From Pseudoalteromonas sp. XMcav2-N (GTDB lineage Bacteria; Pseudomonadota; Gammaproteobacteria; Enterobacterales; Alteromonadaceae), in assembly GCF_024124545.1 (NCBI RefSeq), contig NZ_JAMXSF010000030.1, positions 1-33,187 on the forward strand: a stretch of 33,187 nt of DNA, written 5' to 3'. Numbering within the stretch: the stretch's first letter is position 1; each line of letters starts with the position of its first letter. Positions 1 to 6,676 of the stretch are shown here, piece by piece. The notes under the pieces are model-generated. The model was given only the letters and a program-made list of their open reading frames with translations, ran no database searches and was not told where the DNA came from. The translations under genes were made by a program, and so were the position numbers.

Positions 1-51
1 GATAAGGGCTTTGTTGTAATCACGCCAGTTAGTGATACGCTTTTCTTTCAA
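1..51 (-). CDS. IS5-family transposase, N-terminal fragment cut by window edge
   Basis: Reading the minus strand from a TTG at 51 gives 17 residues, LKEKRITNWRDYNKALI, open to the window edge. An in-frame TGA lies at 55-57, so the frame opens here. ITNW..YNKAL is the conserved amino-terminus of IS903/IS5-group transposases, which continue with RGS-type residues that would lie outside the window. No clear Shine-Dalgarno or ATG is visible, so the true start is uncertain. The element lies directly downstream of a toxin module (stop at 113) whose C-terminal domain looks cut short, which suggests the IS inserted into or next to it. The terminal inverted repeat was not located with confidence. Confidence 0.6.
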   Translation of the reverse strand, partial: MKEKRITNWRDYNKALI

Positions 52-112
52 AGTTCAGTCTCGGTGTTTGCTTTTGAGATCTGATCGCACGAGACCAAAT
101 TAGTTCAATGAT

Positions 113-2266
113 TTAGGAAACAACGCCTATTTGAATTCGAGTTTTAGTATTGCTACTTTTTTTATCACTTAGAGAAATATCACCGCTTTCTTTTGCACTT
201 AAACCACTACTGCCTCTCCCCCAATCCGCCCTCAGCGCCGCAGCAAAAGCCGCACTATAAGCACCATTGGCAAACTTACCACCGGTTAATTTTGAAACGG
301 TTCCACCGACTATAGCACCAATCACTACCTGGCCTACAGGGTTGCTGATACCTTTACCAATACCTCCCGTTGCCGCACCTAAACCAGCAGCAAAGAAGCC
401 TCTGCTAAAGTTACCACCCTGGAGTTTTGCCGCAACACCACCTATCGCTGCGCTGGCAAGTACATTTCCTACACTGCCACCTCCCGGCATGGCTGCCGAA
501 GATACAGCTGCGATAGCACTCGCTTTCAGGCTACCAGTTACCGCATACGTAGATAATGCATTATATGCTACTAAGCATGCCTGGCAGTACACAGCCAAAA
601 CAACTTGCACTGCTATATTTAGAAGCGGCACATCCGCTATTGCTTTAAACAGCTTCTTAAACAAATACCCACTCGGATCCGTATAACTGAGCGGATTATT
701 CAACACATAAGAATAGGCGTTGTAGTTCTGAAGATTCGAAGGCGCCTGCACCACCGGATCCGCCTGCATAAACCGTCCGGTATCTGCATCGTAGATCCGA
801 CCATTCATATGAATGATGCGGTTGTCGCCACCCAGCGTGATGGGCTCATGCCCTGTGTAGCTGCGGCTGTTGTTGGGCACCCGGGTGAATATGCCCATGC
901 TTGCTGTGGACCAGTGGGTGTAGCTGGCGTCACTGCTGGGTGGCCTGACTATCTCGCTTTGTTTACCAAACACATCGTAACTAAAGCGCTTGAGGAACTT
1001 ACCGGCGTTGTCGGTGATCGCCACCACGGAACCCTGATGGTCGGTGAACAGCCATTGCATGCTTGCCTGACCATTGGGGTGGTAGGTTTGCACCGCATCG
1101 CCGTTGATGCTGCGGCGTATGTACTTCTGGTTCGCAAACTCACCGCCGTCTGTGCCCTCGTCTACTATCTCCAGTGCACCTACGTAGTAGATGGTTTTGC
1201 TGCCCTCGGTACGCTTATAACGGCGGTTATTGGCGTCGTACTCAAAGTCTATCACCTCGCCATTTTGGCTGATTTTGGTGACCTTATTACGGGCGCTGTA
1301 GGTCAGTGTACGGCTCTGCGATACTCCATTGAGCAAGACCGTTGCGTCTGTCTGATTACCATTGGCATCGTAGCCGAAGGTCTCGGTCTGCGCGCCTTTA
1401 ACCCGCTCATAGATGGCATGTAAGGGCTCACCTGCCTTGCCATACTTTTGTGTCCAGCCATCTTTACTGGTGAGGTCACCGTTCGGATCATAGACGTAGC
1501 GCTCAACACCATTGACTGTGGTAACGCGATTCAGTTTGTCGTAGCCAAAGGTGGTCGCCGTGTCTTCGGCGTTCAGCGCCCGGCTGGTCAGGTTCCCCAT
1601 CGCATCAAAGGTGTAGCTGTGCTGCTGGATATAACGATAGGCACTCTCCTGAGAAACCCCCAGCGTGCTCAGCTGGCCGCGACTGTCATAGCCCACCGCC
1701 ATAGTAAAGTGACCTTTCTGGTAGCTGGTTACCCGCCCGGCCGCATCGTGCGACTCGGCAACATAGTACAGCTGGCCACGGTCGCCTTCTCGTGCTTCCT
1801 GCTTTTTATCAACCTGTCCGGCGCTGTAATATAAGCGCTGGCCACGGGCCTCCACAAAGCGACCGCGCTCCCGGGTACGACGATAGTCATCAAACTGCTG
1901 GAATACCCGACCATATTCGTCAAAGGTGGTCAGCTGCACCACACATTTAGCGTTATGCACTGACGCCAGTGCGTCTGTTATCCGCACATCTTTGCTGGAT
2001 GGCTCATAGCTGACTTGATCTTTACAGCTCAGGTCACTCTCCAGGTCGGTGACCGATGCCACCTGACGCCCCAGCCCGTCATACAGGTATGACCGCGACC
2101 AGCGGCCACGCACCTCCTGGTCCAGACGCCAGGGTTTGCTGGTGTCGTAATGCCACTCGCTATCCTCCACATTATTAATTTTGAGTGTGGTTTTACGACC
2201 CAGCGCGTCGTACTCAAAGCTCAGCTTATCGCCATTGGCATCGGTTTGCGTAAGCAGCTCACCCAA
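113..2266 (-). CDS. Orphan Rhs/YD-repeat core with very short C-terminus (module 1)
   Basis: This 717-aa frame repeats, almost residue for residue, the YD-repeat and Rhs-core part of the full-length toxin at 6677-17539. It includes DTGRFMQADP and DPSGYLF at the core end, then a Gly/Ala-rich hydrophobic linker ending GGKFANGAYSAAFAAALRADWG. Only about 34 residues follow (ending TRIQIGVVS), too few for a normal toxin domain of 100 aa or more. Such C-termini are usually toxic, so this tip is probably truncated or decayed. The annotated start is a TTG inside a conserved ALGELL stretch. The frame is open back to a TAA at 2366-2368, exactly at the junction with unrelated repeat DNA, and no ATG or good ribosome site precedes it. 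I infer a non-expressed donor module. No immunity gene is visible downstream; IS sequence begins instead. Confidence 0.75.
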   Translation of the reverse strand: MGELLTQTDANGDKLSFEYDALGRKTTLKINNVEDSEWHYDTSKPWRLDQEVRGRWSRSYLYDGLGRQVASVTDLESDLSCKDQVSYEPSSKDVRITDALASVHNAKCVVQLTTFDEYGRVFQQFDDYRRTRERGRFVEARGQRLYYSAGQVDKKQEAREGDRGQLYYVAESHDAAGRVTSYQKGHFTMAVGYDSRGQLSTLGVSQESAYRYIQQHSYTFDAMGNLTSRALNAEDTATTFGYDKLNRVTTVNGVERYVYDPNGDLTSKDGWTQKYGKAGEPLHAIYERVKGAQTETFGYDANGNQTDATVLLNGVSQSRTLTYSARNKVTKISQNGEVIDFEYDANNRRYKRTEGSKTIYYVGALEIVDEGTDGGEFANQKYIRRSINGDAVQTYHPNGQASMQWLFTDHQGSVVAITDNAGKFLKRFSYDVFGKQSEIVRPPSSDASYTHWSTASMGIFTRVPNNSRSYTGHEPITLGGDNRIIHMNGRIYDADTGRFMQADPVVQAPSNLQNYNAYSYVLNNPLSYTDPSGYLFKKLFKAIADVPLLNIAVQVVLAVYCQACLVAYNALSTYAVTGSLKASAIAAVSSAAMPGGGSVGNVLASAAIGGVAAKLQGGNFSRGFFAAGLGAATGGIGKGISNPVGQVVIGAIVGGTVSKLTGGKFANGAYSAAFAAALRADWGRGSSGLSAKESGDISLSDKKSSNTKTRIQIGVVS

Positions 2267-2363
2267 TGCATTGTAGGTGTATTGCCAGTGACCCCGATCA
2301 CTGTCTTTGGTGCTGGTTTTACGACCCGTCAGGTCGTTATAGTCGTTGTCTATCAGGGTGGCG
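658..2363. repeat. 1.7-kb toxin-core repeat, copy 1
   Basis: About 1.7 kb of near-identical sequence shared with 4088-5795 and 7757-9464. It runs from the codons for the DPSGYLF core end to the junction CAGGGTGGCG. It spans most of the YD repeats and the whole Rhs core. Scattered substitutions are clustered in blocks, as expected from gene conversion. Beyond each end the three copies differ completely: toxin-specific linkers on one side, and repeat B or continuing coding sequence on the other. Confidence 0.85.
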
Positions 2364-2447
2364 TATTAACGCCGATTTAGAAGCGTCCACCTCATCACCC
2401 ACCCAAAAATCCAGACCGGATGCCTACGACTTTGGGTGGGTGTCCAT
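2353..2447. repeat. Intergenic repeat B, copy 1, at module 1 junction
   Basis: Matches 5785-5888 and 5889-5977. It starts with TCAGGGTGGCG fused to the truncated toxin core, then an ATTAACGCCGATT stretch, then GAAGCGTCCACC. A long inverted repeat follows (CACCCACCCAAA paired with TTTGGGTGGGTG, 2396-2442), and it ends in TGTAACTTC. It marks the breakpoint where the orphan core loses homology with the full-length gene. It could also act as a hairpin terminator or as a recombination hot spot; the sequence alone does not decide. Confidence 0.7.
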
Positions 2448-2553
2448 GTAACTTCTTCACGCTGTCGCAGATGGCTATCCACTTTCCAGGACGCTTGGAT
2501 GACTACATCGAGCTTTGAGCTCAGTAGGCTGACACAGAATTATGAACACCCTC
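2443..2553. other. Unassigned spacer between repeats B and A
   Basis: About 110 bp with no supported gene. Read on the minus strand it begins GGGTGTTCATAATTCTGTG, which loosely resembles the end of an IS256-type element, followed by a short open stretch (DSHLRQREEV). This could be an insertion-sequence remnant, but the match is too short and too uncertain to name. Confidence 0.3.
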
Positions 2554-2635
2554 CGGGATAACGAAAATTCGCTATCCCGCAGGCCTACTCGGCTTGACAT
2601 CGCTGGAGCGTCCATATATGCCCTTGTAACTCCAT
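2554..2635. repeat. Intergenic repeat A, copy 1, behind immunity gene 2
   Basis: An 82-bp sequence nearly identical to 6198-6279. It opens with a 26-bp near-palindrome (CGGGATA...TATCCCG, 2554-2579), runs through AGGCCTACTCGGCTTGACAT and ends GGAGCGTCCATATATG..CTTGTAACTCCAT. On the minus strand it lies 6 bp beyond the stop of the putative immunity gene. The hairpin could terminate transcription. Its repetition behind both immunity genes suggests it travels with, or bounds, the toxin-immunity modules. Confidence 0.75.
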
Positions 2636-2641
2636 TTACAT

Positions 2642-3025
2642 TTATAGTCCTTTGTAGGCAACCTCCATTTTCAAATCAGTTACTGCGAAGTTTTCATCGA
2701 ACCTAACAGTTACCAAAGTATATTTTTCAACGCTACTTAGGCCGGTACCTGAAATATCTTTTCCAATAGTAAATACCAACTGAACAGTAAAATCATCATC
2801 AACTACTGGCCTGATATCTTCTTTTTTCTCAGAAAAATATTTTACTCCCCTTGCATCTAAGTAAGATTTCACTTCATCAATCGACACACCGACCTTAATA
2901 ATATCCCTAATGTCTTTAGACCCAATTTCTTCTCTCATAACTTTATCTCCCGGCGATAACGCAAAACATAATGACGCCATTATCACAAGTGATATTAACA
3001 ACACGTATAATTTTTTGATGAACAT
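2642..3025 (-). CDS. Putative immunity protein with signal peptide (module 2)
   Basis: A 127-aa protein starting MFIKKLYVLLISLVIMASLC, a typical Sec signal peptide or membrane anchor, with likely cleavage near CFA. The remaining ~100 residues (KVMREEIGSKDIRDIIKVG..., ending DLKMEVAYKGL) look like a small alpha/beta domain; I do not recognise a family. I chose ATG at 3025 over an in-frame GTG at 3034 because AGGTG lies at good spacing upstream of the ATG. The gene begins 13 bp after the stop of the module 2 toxin on the same strand, the classic position for an immunity gene. Export suggests it neutralises its toxin in the periplasm. Function is inferred from position only. Confidence 0.6.
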   Translation of the reverse strand: MFIKKLYVLLISLVIMASLCFALSPGDKVMREEIGSKDIRDIIKVGVSIDEVKSYLDARGVKYFSEKKEDIRPVVDDDFTVQLVFTIGKDISGTGLSSVEKYTLVTVRFDENFAVTDLKMEVAYKGL

Positions 3026-3038
3026 AAATGGCACCTAG

Positions 3039-5699
3039 TTATTTCACTGGAAGAACAGTCTCGCTACCCGGAGTTCTAAAATTGCTTTCAGGCCGAAACC
3101 CCAATACTTGCTGTACAGCTCCGAAAGCAAAAGAATTAGAATTAGTCGACAACGGCATATAAGGTATATTTGATTCATTTACAGATACACCGTAAGCAGA
3201 CAGCGTGTTAACAACATTATCGTAATCGTCAAAATAGCCGACAAGCTGTGTTCCAACGGAAACGCTACGCCCCTCAATAGCGAGTGCCCTGGCCCCCTCG
3301 TGTACTGTTAAGTTACCAAATTTACCCTCAGATGAAGAGCCTGTGCTGCTAGCATCAGCACTGACAACTGGCAACCCTCCTGAAGATCCTCCCCCTGCTG
3401 ATGGCCCTCCCCTTATTGCATAGACTTGACCATCTGGCCCCTCTACAAGCACATAAGCATGCTGAGCAGCACCGCCAGCAACATCACTAAAACCAAGAGA
3501 AACTTTTGTTTTACCAGCTATCGAAGGAGTATCCCCCTCTTGTTTTGAATGATGCATCTCATCATTAAACATCCTTGAAAATCCGCCAGTCACAGCACCG
3601 TTAGAAAATTTACCTCCAGAGAGTTTAGAAGCTGTACCACCAACAATAGCAGACACAACCACCCGGGCGATACTGAAGCTAGAACCAGCATCAATGGTGT
3701 CGATACCCGGTGCAAATGCCTGTGTCACGCCCGCTGCAACGAAGCCATGACCGAAATTACCGCCCTGTAATTCGGCCATTACACCACCGACCAGGCCATG
3801 CGCTGCAATTTTCCCAGCATGGAGCATACTGCCAAACTCAACTTTACCAAATGCTGTGCCCACACCATAAAATGCTGCTGCACTGGCAGCGCCCGTGAGT
3901 GCTCCTTTGAGGATGTTCCCGCCATTGGCTGCCGCCCCAGCGGCGCCGGATATGGCTCCAGCTGTCGCCGCGCCATACCAGGAAGAAGCAAACCAACTTG
4001 CAGTCCCACCCGTAATGTAAATAAGGCCAACACCAACGATAAGGCTAGTGAAAGGTTTTAATTTCTTATTAACCTTTTTCAGTGCACTAAACAAATACCC
4101 ACTCGGATCTGTATAACTCAGCGGATTATTCAGCACGTATGTATAGGCGTTATAATTCTGCAAATTATTCGGCGCCTGAACAAACGGATCCGCCTGCATA
4201 AATCGCCCGGTGTCTGCATCATAGATCCGACCATTCATATGAATGATGCGGTTGTCGCCACCCAGCGTGATGGGCTCATGCCCAGTGTAGCTGCGGCTGT
4301 TGTTGGGCACCCGGGTGAATATCCCCATGCTTGCTGTGGACCAGTGGGTGTAGCTGGCGTCACTGCTGGGTGGCCTGACTATCTCGCTTTGTTTACCAAA
4401 CACATCGTATTTAAAGCGCTTAAGGAACTTACCGGCGTTGTCGGTGATTGCCACCACGGAACCCTGATGGTCGGTGAACAGCCATTGCATGCTTGCCTGA
4501 CCATTGGGGTGGTAGGTTTGCACCGCATCGCCGTTGATGCTGCGGCGTATGTACTTCTGGTTCGCAAATTCGCCGCCGTCTGTGCCCTCGTCTACTATCT
4601 CCAGTGCACCTACGTAGTAGATGGTTTTATTGCCCTCGGTACGCTTATAACGGCGGTTATTGGCGTCATACACAAAGGTGACTGTCTCACCACTCTGGGT
4701 GATGGAAGTCACTTTATTACGGGCGCTGTAATCCAGCGTGCGTGTCTGCGACACCCCATTAAGCAAGACCGTTGCATCTGTCTGATTGCCATTGGCATCA
4801 TAGCCGAAGGTCTCGGTCTGCGCGCCTTTAACCCGCTCATAGATGGCATGTAAGGGCTCGCCTGTCTTGCCATACTCTTGTGTCCAGCCATCTTTGTTTC
4901 TGAGATTGCCATTGGCGTCATAGACGTAGCGCTTATCATCACCATTTACTGTGGTAACGCGATTCAGTTTGTCGTAGCCAAAGGTGGTCGCCGTGTCTTC
5001 GGCGTTCAGCGCCCGGCTGGTCAGGTTCCCCATCGCATCAAAGGTGTAGCTGTGCTGCTGGATATAACGATAGGCACTCTCCTGAGCAACCCCCAGCGTG
5101 CTTAGCTGGCCGCGACTGTCATAGCCCACCGCCATAGTAAAGTGACCTTTCTGGTAGCGGGTCACCCGCCCGGCCGCATCGTGCGACTCGGCAACATAGT
5201 ACAGCTGGCCACGGTCGCCTTCTCGTGCTTCCTGCTTTTTATCAACCTGTCCGGCGCTGTAATATAAGCGCTGGCCACGGGCCTCCACAAAGCGACCGCG
5301 CTCCCGGGTACGACGATAGTCATCAAACTGCTGGAACACCCGACCATATTCGTCAAAGGTGGTCAGCTGCACCACACATTTAGCGTCATGTACTGACGCC
5401 AGCGCGTCTGTTATCCGCACATCTTTGCTGGATGGCTCATAGCTGACTTGATCTTTACAGCTCAGATCACTCTCCAGATCGGTGACCGATGCCACCTGAC
5501 GCCCCAGCCCGTCATACAAGTATGACCGTGACCAGCTACCACGCACCTCCTGGTCCAGACGCCAGGGTTTGCTGGTGTCGTAATGCCACTCGCTGTCCGT
5601 CACATTATTAATTTTGAGTGTGGTTTTACGACCAAGCACGTCGTACTCAAAGCGCTGTATATCGCCATTGGCATCGGTTTGCACAAGCAGCTCACCCAA
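3039..5699 (-). CDS. Orphan Rhs/YD core with distinct toxin domain (module 2)
   Basis: An 886-aa frame. Residues ~1-535 copy the YD/Rhs core of the full-length toxin, ending DPSGYLF. A new Gly/Ala-rich hydrophobic linker follows (~540-690, ending GGKFSNGAVTGGFSRMFNDE), then a ~185-aa C-terminal domain unlike those of the other two copies. This domain contains QHAYVLVEGPDGQVYAIRGG, a low-complexity Gly/Ser stretch, and late NSNSFAFGAVQQVLG and TPGSETVLP. A His early and an NSNSF late is the order seen in permuted papain/NlpC-like folds, but a catalytic Cys is not visible at the expected spot (Ser instead), so enzyme class is uncertain. The start is a TTG with no good ribosome site. Just upstream (about 5729) the homologous frame has a 1-nt deletion relative to the other copies. 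Probably a silent donor module. Putative immunity gene follows. Confidence 0.75.
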   Translation of the reverse strand: MGELLVQTDANGDIQRFEYDVLGRKTTLKINNVTDSEWHYDTSKPWRLDQEVRGSWSRSYLYDGLGRQVASVTDLESDLSCKDQVSYEPSSKDVRITDALASVHDAKCVVQLTTFDEYGRVFQQFDDYRRTRERGRFVEARGQRLYYSAGQVDKKQEAREGDRGQLYYVAESHDAAGRVTRYQKGHFTMAVGYDSRGQLSTLGVAQESAYRYIQQHSYTFDAMGNLTSRALNAEDTATTFGYDKLNRVTTVNGDDKRYVYDANGNLRNKDGWTQEYGKTGEPLHAIYERVKGAQTETFGYDANGNQTDATVLLNGVSQTRTLDYSARNKVTSITQSGETVTFVYDANNRRYKRTEGNKTIYYVGALEIVDEGTDGGEFANQKYIRRSINGDAVQTYHPNGQASMQWLFTDHQGSVVAITDNAGKFLKRFKYDVFGKQSEIVRPPSSDASYTHWSTASMGIFTRVPNNSRSYTGHEPITLGGDNRIIHMNGRIYDADTGRFMQADPFVQAPNNLQNYNAYTYVLNNPLSYTDPSGYLFSALKKVNKKLKPFTSLIVGVGLIYITGGTASWFASSWYGAATAGAISGAAGAAANGGNILKGALTGAASAAAFYGVGTAFGKVEFGSMLHAGKIAAHGLVGGVMAELQGGNFGHGFVAAGVTQAFAPGIDTIDAGSSFSIARVVVSAIVGGTASKLSGGKFSNGAVTGGFSRMFNDEMHHSKQEGDTPSIAGKTKVSLGFSDVAGGAAQHAYVLVEGPDGQVYAIRGGPSAGGGSSGGLPVVSADASSTGSSSEGKFGNLTVHEGARALAIEGRSVSVGTQLVGYFDDYDNVVNTLSAYGVSVNESNIPYMPLSTNSNSFAFGAVQQVLGFRPESNFRTPGSETVLPVK

Positions 5700-5795
5700 T
5701 GCATTGTAAGTGTATTGCCAGTGGCCCCATCACGGTCTTTGGTGCTGGTTTTACGACCCGTCAGGTCGTTGTAGTCGTTGTCTATCAGGGTGGCG
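4088..5795. repeat. 1.7-kb toxin-core repeat, copy 2
   Basis: Second copy of the core shared with 658-2363 and 7757-9464, again ending at CAGGGTGGCG and then repeat B. It carries a single-base deletion near 5729 (25 instead of 26 bases between two conserved blocks), which frameshifts the far 5' end of the orphan frame. Block-wise it is closer to copy 3 in some stretches and distinct in others, for example around 4675-4745. Confidence 0.85.
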
Positions 5796-5888
5796 TATTA
5801 ACGCCGATTCAGAAGCGTCCACCACATCACCCACCCAAAAATCCAGACTGAAATGCCTACGATTTTGGGTGGGTGTCCTTGTAACTTC
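5785..5888. repeat. Intergenic repeat B, copy 2
   Basis: A 104-bp unit starting TCAGGGTGGCG at the end of the orphan core and followed directly by a second unit. It contains a 13-bp perfect stem, CACCCACCCAAAA paired with TTTTGGGTGGGTG (5828-5875), and ends TGTCCTTGTAACTTC. Confidence 0.75.
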
Positions 5889-5977
5889 TCAGGGTGGCGC
5901 ATTAACGCCGATTTAGAAGCGTCCACCACATCACCCACCCAAAAGTCCAGACTGAAATGCCTACGATTTTGGGTGGG
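5889..5977. repeat. Intergenic repeat B, copy 3 (tandem with copy 2)
   Basis: Tandem copy of 5785-5888, including its own TCAGGGTGGCG start, although no toxin core precedes it here. This shows that the CAGGGTGGCG junction sequence belongs to repeat B as well as to the toxin gene. The stem CCCACCC/GGGTGGG ends at 5977, where homology stops. Confidence 0.75.
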
Positions 5978-6197
5978 CATTGAAAGCACGATGAAAAAAG
6001 GTCCAGCCCTGTCTGTACAAAACCCGACAAAGGCACGGTCGTTACAGACCGAGTGGGTGTATTAATTTTAGGGTGTGCAGGCTCGGAACTCATTAGGGGC
6101 GCTGGATAACCAGTCAAGCCCGGATATATGTCAGAGCAACACATTTATAGCGGACTGGACCAAACATCAGGCGCGGCAACACGGGTAGCATAACGAA
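5978..6197. other. Unassigned spacer between repeats B and A
   Basis: About 220 bp with no convincing gene on either strand. Short open frames here have no ribosome site and no recognisable product. It holds the only sequence of this toxin region not shared with another copy and not coding, so it may be a remnant of an older module or mobile element. Confidence 0.4.
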
Positions 6198-6279
6198 CGG
6201 GATAACGAAAATTCGCTACCCCGCAGGCCTACTCGGCTTGACATTGCTGGAGCGTCCATATATGTCCTTGTAACTCCAT
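6198..6279. repeat. Intergenic repeat A, copy 2, behind immunity gene 1
   Basis: An 82-bp partner of 2554-2635 with the same near-palindrome at its start (6198-6223) and the same GGAGCGTCCATATATG and CTTGTAACTCCAT end. It lies 16 bp beyond the stop of the lipoprotein that follows the full-length toxin. Confidence 0.75.
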
Positions 6280-6295
6280 GGAGCGCTTGATTAGA

Positions 6296-6676
6296 TTACT
6301 CAAAAGTAATGATTACCGCTGCCGAATAACTGGTTCCAACCCTTGCCTTTTGAAACTTGTACTTCTTCAAGATTTCCTTGCTCAACTTGGTAAACACTCT
6401 TCGAGGGCATTCACTCACAATAACCAAATTTTCCGACCAACCTTTGTCGTTTACATCAAAAGTAAGTAGCACTCCACCATAGGAATCTTTGTGCATATAA
6501 AACTCTACTTCTGGTGAGGGCTCTACATAAATAACCTTGCGCTTTGTGCTCGCCACAAGCTCTTCTAAGCCAGCGATAGCCTCTTTATGGTTCGTCGAGC
6601 ACTGAAAGTCACCTCCATTGTTGGCGCTGCACCCAAAGGTTAGCAAGCAAAATGCAAATAAAGTTAAAATCTTCAT
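6296..6676 (-). CDS. TonB-C-terminal-like lipoprotein, putative immunity protein
   Basis: A 126-aa protein. MKILTLFAFCLLTFGCSANN is a lipoprotein signal with Cys16 as the probable lipid site, although the box is not ideal. Residues ~60-126 follow the pattern of the TonB C-terminal domain: GGVLLTFDVNDKGWSENL, then VIVSECPRRVF, then ILKKYKFQKARVGTSYSA and a final ITF strand. The ATG follows the toxin TAG with no gap, and the ribosome site AGGGAG lies inside the last toxin codons, so translation is coupled. Position and coupling point to the immunity protein for the metallopeptidase domain. A TonB-C fold in that role would be unusual. Alternatively it is an accessory envelope lipoprotein. Membrane anchoring implies protection in the periplasm. 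Confidence 0.65.
   Translation of the reverse strand: MKILTLFAFCLLTFGCSANNGGDFQCSTNHKEAIAGLEELVASTKRKVIYVEPSPEVEFYMHKDSYGGVLLTFDVNDKGWSENLVIVSECPRRVFTKLSKEILKKYKFQKARVGTSYSAAVIITFE

Noticed and set aside
809..1423. A 204-aa plus-strand frame, repeated at 4239-4853 and in part near 7619-8407
   Set aside because: It is the antisense shadow of the conserved Rhs core and recurs only because the core is triplicated; no ribosome site or recognisable domain.
2443..2553. IS256-type element end
   Set aside because: A short resemblance (GGGTGTTCATAATTCTGTG) only; no transposase and no second end.
2353..2635. Repeats A and B as integron attC sites
   Set aside because: They are hairpin-rich and adjoin cassettes, but I could not find the paired GTTRRRY/RYYYAAC core sites, and the modules share 1.7-kb homology rather than being free gene cassettes.
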